Assembly (NCBI RefSeq): GCF_020217005.1
Contig: NZ_JAIWOI010000140.1
Location: 1-10,000, forward strand
Length of the DNA: 10,000 nt
Direction of reading: 5' to 3'
Origin: Rheinheimera sp.
Lineage (GTDB): Bacteria > Pseudomonadota > Gammaproteobacteria > Enterobacterales > Alteromonadaceae
The notes below the pieces were generated by a model, which saw only the letters and a program-made list of their open reading frames with translations, was not told the origin of the DNA and did no database searches. Both the position numbers and the translations under genes were made by a program. Shown here piece after piece: positions 6,097 to 10,000 of the stretch (its first letter is position 1; every line of letters begins with the position of its first letter).

Positions 6097-7302
6097 TCAC
6101 TTGGCTGTAGGGCGCGCTATATAAGGCAAGTCGCCAGAATCGCCTAAAGCCGCAGCCATTATTTTTTGTTTTACGAAAGGCAGTTTGTCGGTCAGCGACA
6201 TTCCTAAACCACGCACTAATTTCAGCACTGGGTTTTGCCGGCCAAAGCCTTGTTTAAAGGCTTCCATAGCGGCGATCAGAGTTTGCGCTTCTGCTTTGCG
6301 CCAGCGTTCATAATTTCTCAGCATTCGTTGTTCATTAATCGGCTTTTGCGCCTTAATTTGCTGATCTATTAGTTCTGCTAATGCGGCAACGTCCATTAAA
6401 CCCAGGTTCATGCCCTGCCCCGCCAACGGGTGAATGGTATGGGCAGCATCCGCCACCAGCACGGTTTTATTCAGCACCCATTCGCTGGCATAACGCATTT
6501 TTAGCGGGTAGCTGTTGAGTGGCGATTCAAGCTGCAACAGGCCTAATACCGAATTGCTGGCTGCCGTTAAGGCTTTATTAAACTGATCGCTTGGCATGGC
6601 TTGCAGTTCAGCGGCTTGCTCAGGGCTGGTACTCCAGACAATAGAGACTAAATGCGGGTCGGCCAAAGGCAATAACGCCAGCGGACCAGTAGGTAAAAAC
6701 ACCTGACGGGCGCAGCTTTGATGCGGTTCAGCAGTGCGGATTTGTGCCACTAAGGCCTGATGCTGGTAATCCCAAAACGCAATAGGCATGTGCAGTTGCT
6801 GACGGACAAAAGAGTTAGCACCATCAGCAGCCACCAACAGTTTGCACAAGATCGGGCTTTGATCAGCAATAGTCAGCAGGTTTTGTTGTTCGCTATTGCT
6901 GATGCTTTGAATACGGCTTTGAAACAGGCAACTGACATTAGTTTTGCTTTGCAGTTTGCTGTAAAGCACGGCACGCAGCTGTTCGTTATCCACTATAAAA
7001 CCCAGCTCGTCACAACCTTGTTCCAGCGCAGAAAACTCAATACGGCCAAAACTGTCGGCTTCCCAGACTTTCATATCGGTATAAGGTGCAGCGCAAGTTA
7101 AGTCCTGCCAAACCCCCAACTGACTCAATAAGCGTTTGGACGCCCGATTCAGCGCGCTAACCCGTTTTAAGCTGGGTGCCAAAAGCTCTGGCGCCGGTTC
7201 TTTATCCAGCACGGCAATTTTAAGCGGCGAGTCGGCCAGTAAAAGGGCAAGCGTTAAACCTGCACTGCCTGCGCCAACTATACAAATATCATTTTCGATC
7301 AT
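6097..7302 (-). CDS. ubiI: FAD-dependent ubiquinone ring hydroxylase, UbiI/VisC family
   Basis: UbiI (formerly VisC) hydroxylates the C5 position of the ubiquinone precursor in E. coli, working with FAD and NAD(P)H next to the membrane. The product is 401 residues, normal for the family. The N-terminal dinucleotide-binding motif GAGSAG is at 10-15, the DG motif (VAADGANS) is at about 157-164, the family segment FLPTGPLALLPL is at 202-213, and the FAD-ribityl-binding segment ADAAHTIHPLAGQGMNLG is at 284-301 with Asp285. Aspartate at this last position and the FWDYQH stretch before the central strand suit UbiI better than UbiH. The ATG at 7300-7302 follows a modest AAGAG site. It is the last gene of the pepP-ubiH-ubiI cluster, 27 bp from ubiH. 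The choice between UbiI and UbiH rests on gene order and motif details. Confidence 0.9.
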   Translation of the reverse strand: MIENDICIVGAGSAGLTLALLLADSPLKIAVLDKEPAPELLAPSLKRVSALNRASKRLLSQLGVWQDLTCAAPYTDMKVWEADSFGRIEFSALEQGCDELGFIVDNEQLRAVLYSKLQSKTNVSCLFQSRIQSISNSEQQNLLTIADQSPILCKLLVAADGANSFVRQQLHMPIAFWDYQHQALVAQIRTAEPHQSCARQVFLPTGPLALLPLADPHLVSIVWSTSPEQAAELQAMPSDQFNKALTAASNSVLGLLQLESPLNSYPLKMRYASEWVLNKTVLVADAAHTIHPLAGQGMNLGLMDVAALAELIDQQIKAQKPINEQRMLRNYERWRKAEAQTLIAAMEAFKQGFGRQNPVLKLVRGLGMSLTDKLPFVKQKIMAAALGDSGDLPYIARPTAK

Positions 7303-7329
7303 AAGTGATCTCTTTTTTTAGGCCGAGGT

Positions 7330-8559
7330 TTAACTCAGCAGCGCCTTTAGCTGGCGAATAGAATTCAGACCCATGGCCTGGTTAGCCACGGCTTGTTTTA
7401 AATCAGGACAAAGGTTTAACGCGAATAAGCCTGTATTACGGCCAAGCGCCATCAGGCGCGATGAATTGGAAAATAGCCGTACCAGGGAGTCGGTATATAA
7501 AATCACTTGCTGCATATCAGGCAAACGCGCCTGCTGATAGGCTTTGATCAGTGGATAGCAGCCAGCATCAGCCTGATGTTTTTGCAGCAACAGACTTAAA
7601 CTAAAAATATCGCGGATAGCCAGGTTAAATCCCTGCCCCGCTATAGGGTGCAGATTATGCAAACTATTGCCAAGCAGCACAGTGCGATGGCGCGAAGCTT
7701 CAGTGGCCCGCTTTAAACTTAACGGATACACCACACGCTGACCTACAGTTTTAAATACACCAGCCCTATGGCCTGCTGCTTGTTGCAGCGCCGCTAAAAA
7801 CTCAGGCTCTGGTTGGATTAAATGATGCGCAGCTTGCTCTGGCGTTAAAGTCCAGACCAGCGAATAACGCTGACGGGTTAAAGGCAGCAACGCCAAAGGC
7901 CCGGTTGGGGTAAAACGCTCAAAGGCTTTATGCTGATGCGATTGTGCTAAGCCAATGTTGGCGATTAGCGCATGCTGCTGATAGTCGTCCGATTTCAGCT
8001 CAAAACCCGCTAAGGCACGGCTGGGCGATAAGCCCCCTTCCGCTATCACCAATAACTTGCTTTGCAGTTGTGCCCCACTTTGCAGGCTAATGTGCTGCAG
8101 CTCTGCTGTTGGGTTTAATGCATTAATCGCATCGCTGTAAAACCAGCTTAAACGGCCTTGTGCCGTGAAAGCTTTAAGTTTTTGCCACAGTACTTCGCCT
8201 ATGGCTTCGACTTCAATCACCTGGCCTAAAGCGGATAACTGATGATCAGCGGCATTTAAATAAGTTTTACCAAAATGACCACGGTCGGAAATATGGATAT
8301 GTTCGATGGCGCAGCCGCTTTGCTGTAAATCCTGCCACAGGCCCCATTGCTTGAGCAGTTCCACACTGCCGTGGGCCAAGGCTATGCTGCGGCTGTCAAA
8401 GCTGGCTTTGGACGGCTCTTTATCTGAGCTTTGTTCAACAATAGCCAGCTTTAATGCAGGGTTTTGACAGAGCAGCACATAAGCCAGTAGTGATCCGGCC
8501 ATACCACCGCCTGCGATCAGCAGATCCAGAGGTTGTTCTGTACTGTAAGTCTCTGACAT
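7330..8559 (-). CDS. ubiH: 2-octaprenyl-6-methoxyphenol hydroxylase, UbiH family
   Basis: UbiH is an FAD monooxygenase that hydroxylates C1 of the ubiquinone ring in E. coli. From the ATG at 8557-8559 the product is 409 residues. It shows GGGMAG (17-22) for FAD binding, FTPTGPLALLPL in the middle, and GNSLHNLHPIAGQGFNLAIRD (from about 297), where Asn replaces the Asp seen in UbiI, as is usual in UbiH. The DG motif, normally ADG, reads AEGG (173-176) here. A TTG codon at 8560-8562 is in frame, but AGGA at 8570-8567 is spaced 7 bases from the ATG and decides the start. It follows pepP after 15 bp and precedes ubiI by 27 bp, so it is co-transcribed. It is a paralogue of ubiI, probably from an old duplication. 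Confidence 0.92.
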   Translation of the reverse strand: MSETYSTEQPLDLLIAGGGMAGSLLAYVLLCQNPALKLAIVEQSSDKEPSKASFDSRSIALAHGSVELLKQWGLWQDLQQSGCAIEHIHISDRGHFGKTYLNAADHQLSALGQVIEVEAIGEVLWQKLKAFTAQGRLSWFYSDAINALNPTAELQHISLQSGAQLQSKLLVIAEGGLSPSRALAGFELKSDDYQQHALIANIGLAQSHQHKAFERFTPTGPLALLPLTRQRYSLVWTLTPEQAAHHLIQPEPEFLAALQQAAGHRAGVFKTVGQRVVYPLSLKRATEASRHRTVLLGNSLHNLHPIAGQGFNLAIRDIFSLSLLLQKHQADAGCYPLIKAYQQARLPDMQQVILYTDSLVRLFSNSSRLMALGRNTGLFALNLCPDLKQAVANQAMGLNSIRQLKALLS

Positions 8560-8566
8560 CAATTAA

Positions 8567-8570
8567 TCCT
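8567..8570 (-). promoter_or_regulatory. Ribosome binding site that sets the ubiH start
   Basis: AGGA on the minus strand lies 7 bases before the ATG at 8559-8557, and only 4 bases before the in-frame TTG at 8562. The spacing favours the ATG. The site overlaps nothing and sits in the 15-bp gap after pepP. Confidence 0.65.
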
Positions 8571-8574
8571 GTGT

Positions 8575-9891
8575 TTAGCTGTGGCTTTGCGCCATTAAGG
8601 CTTCAATTTCGGCGATTTCTTTTGGCACTAAGTCGGTCAGGTTGTCGTGACCTTCGGCTGTGACCAGCAAGTCATCTTCAATCCGTACCGCCAGCCCCCA
8701 CCACTTCGGATCGCAGGGCGAGCCTGTTGGGATATATAAACCCGGCTCAATAGTTAAAATCATGCCTGGTGCAAAAGGCCGCTCTTCGCCCGCAAGTTTG
8801 TAAGCACCAACATCATGCACATCCAGCCCCAGCCAATGGCCTAAACCATGGATAAAATAGGCTTTGCAGGCGTTGTCTTTCAAAAGCTGGTCCAACTCGC
8901 CGTGCAAAATACCTAACTCCAATAAGCCTTTGGTCAGCTCTAAACAAGCAGCGTCCAGCGCGTCTTTAAATTTGTTACCAGGTTTAACTTGTGCACAAGC
9001 CGCGTACTGAGCATTTAACACCACCTGATACACAGCGGCCTGTTCGGGGCTGAATTTGCCACTGGCCGGGAAAGTACGGGTAATGTCGGCCGTATAGCCC
9101 TGATACTCAGCACCTGCATCAATCAGCACTAAATCGTCGTCTTTGAGCTGACTGCTGTTGTCGGTGTAATGCAAAATACAGCCGTTTTCACCCGCACCTA
9201 CTATGCAGTTGTAGCCAGGAAAACGGGCGCCGTGCATCGTAAACTCATGCAAAATATGAGCTTCAAGCTGGTATTCCCACACGCCGGCTTTGGCAGCCTG
9301 CATGGCTCTTTTATGCGCTTTGGCACTGATGTAACCGGCCTGGCGCATTTGATGAATTTCCTCTTCATCTTTAAACAAACGCATTTCAGCCGTTACAGGC
9401 CGTAAATCCTGTTGCACTGTAGGTGCCACGTAACCCCGTTTCGGGTAAAGCCTTAAGGTGGCTAAAGTAGCTGCTACTTTGGCATCGAACCCGGCATAAG
9501 TGCCCTGCGCGTACAGCATCGTAGTTTTTTGGTTCAGCGCTTTTAACAGCTCGTTATCCAGCTCGGTAATTGGCAACGCATCTAAACCCAACACAGCTTT
9601 GGCTTGCTCCGGCCCTAAACGACGGCCTTGCCAAATTTCAGCCAACTGGTCTTTAGCGCGGCACAGCAACAGACTAGCAGTGTTGCCGGAATTGTCTTTG
9701 CTTAGGATCAAAAGTGCGTCAGGTTCGTTAAAACCTGTCAGATAAAAGAAGTCGCTGTCCTGACGAAAAGGGTATTCAGTGTCACGGCTACGGGTTAATT
9801 CCACTGCGGCAGGCACTAAAGCCACACTATTGTCCGGCATAGAAGTAAGCAAGCGCTCACGTCTGTTGTGGTAGGTCGTTACTGTCATCAT
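8575..9891 (-). CDS. pepP: Xaa-Pro aminopeptidase (aminopeptidase P II)
   Basis: PepP removes the N-terminal residue from peptides whose second residue is proline; it is a cytoplasmic dimetal (Mn) enzyme of peptidase family M24. The product is 438 residues (E. coli 441). An N-terminal aminopeptidase-P domain (about 1-170) is followed by the pita-bread catalytic domain. All five metal ligands are visible: D258 (LIDAG), D269 (TADITR), H352 (HGLGHWLG), E382 (IEPGLY) and E405 (RIEDD). H348 and H359 match the other conserved active-site histidines. Two ATGs in tandem (9889-9891 and 9886-9888) could start it; no canonical Shine-Dalgarno is seen, so the choice is uncertain by one residue. It starts 11 bp after ygfB and ends 15 bp before ubiH, which indicates an operon. 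The pepP-ubiH link is conserved in Gammaproteobacteria. Confidence 0.97.
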   Translation of the reverse strand: MMTVTTYHNRRERLLTSMPDNSVALVPAAVELTRSRDTEYPFRQDSDFFYLTGFNEPDALLILSKDNSGNTASLLLCRAKDQLAEIWQGRRLGPEQAKAVLGLDALPITELDNELLKALNQKTTMLYAQGTYAGFDAKVAATLATLRLYPKRGYVAPTVQQDLRPVTAEMRLFKDEEEIHQMRQAGYISAKAHKRAMQAAKAGVWEYQLEAHILHEFTMHGARFPGYNCIVGAGENGCILHYTDNSSQLKDDDLVLIDAGAEYQGYTADITRTFPASGKFSPEQAAVYQVVLNAQYAACAQVKPGNKFKDALDAACLELTKGLLELGILHGELDQLLKDNACKAYFIHGLGHWLGLDVHDVGAYKLAGEERPFAPGMILTIEPGLYIPTGSPCDPKWWGLAVRIEDDLLVTAEGHDNLTDLVPKEIAEIEALMAQSHS

Positions 9892-9902
9892 AAGGTCAGT
9901 TC

Positions 9903-10000
9903 TTAATGCAAAGTTTTATTCTGAACTTCGGAGCTGCTGAATTTCAGCCCTACTTCGTTGTAGCAGGTCAGCACCAGTAACCGAATATGCTCCAGCACCA
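9903..10000 (-). CDS. ygfB: YgfB/UPF0149 family protein, C-terminal end only
   Basis: The last 32 codons of a minus-strand gene are visible, ending in TAA at 9905-9903; the rest lies beyond the window. The visible end contains LEHIRLLVLTCYNEVG and finishes SSEVQNKTLH. As I remember it, E. coli YgfB ends EVQKPTLH and is also encoded just before pepP, so both sequence and position support the call. YgfB-family proteins are small and helical, and their role is not settled. The gap to pepP is 11 bp, so the two are probably co-transcribed. Confidence 0.85.
   Translation of the reverse strand, partial: VLEHIRLLVLTCYNEVGLKFSSSEVQNKTLH

Noticed and set aside
1..10000. A previously undescribed biological system
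   Set aside because: All complete genes are recognised housekeeping genes in their usual order. Only the intergenic repeats and the left-edge fragment are unexplained, and they do not amount to a system on this evidence.

Overview
This window is ordinary gammaproteobacterial core chromosome with unusually repeat-rich intergenic spacers. From the right edge leftwards, on the minus strand, the order is ygfB (3' end only), pepP, ubiH, ubiI (visC), gcvT, gcvH, gcvP. This is the gene order I know from Escherichia coli and many other Gammaproteobacteria. Protein style and GC content would fit an Alteromonadales/Chromatiales-type organism such as Rheinheimera, but the genus is a guess from memory.

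Region by region. Positions 1-503 hold the AT-rich 3' end of an unrecognised plus-strand gene, closed by an intrinsic terminator. Positions 504-765 are intergenic and contain one REP-like hairpin repeat and the gcvP terminator. gcvP fills 766-3657. Positions 3658-4118 (461 bp, no gene) hold four REP-like repeats, a 60-bp offset direct repeat, a possible weak promoter and a perfect 14-bp hairpin just after gcvH. gcvH is at 4119-4508. Positions 4509-4752 are a run of hairpins ending in a 79-bp palindromic element that abuts the gcvT stop codon. gcvT is at 4753-5832. Positions 5833-6096 hold the likely gcv promoter and leader. ubiI (6097-7302), ubiH (7330-8559), pepP (8575-9891) and ygfB (from 9903) follow with gaps of 11-27 bp and look like one operon.

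How the genes work together. GcvP, GcvH and GcvT are three of the four proteins of the glycine cleavage system; the fourth, dihydrolipoamide dehydrogenase, is not here. GcvP decarboxylates glycine onto the lipoyl arm of GcvH, and GcvT passes the one-carbon unit to tetrahydrofolate. UbiH and UbiI are paralogous FAD monooxygenases that hydroxylate the ubiquinone ring. PepP is a proline-specific aminopeptidase, and YgfB is a small UPF0149 protein that commonly precedes it.

I found no new defence, mobile or metabolic system. What merits a second look is the intergenic DNA: REP-like repeats with structure-preserving substitutions, the 79-bp palindrome, and the way these elements split gcvT, gcvH and gcvP, which are more tightly packed in E. 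coli. The AT-rich gene at the left edge and an altered DG motif in UbiH are lesser points.
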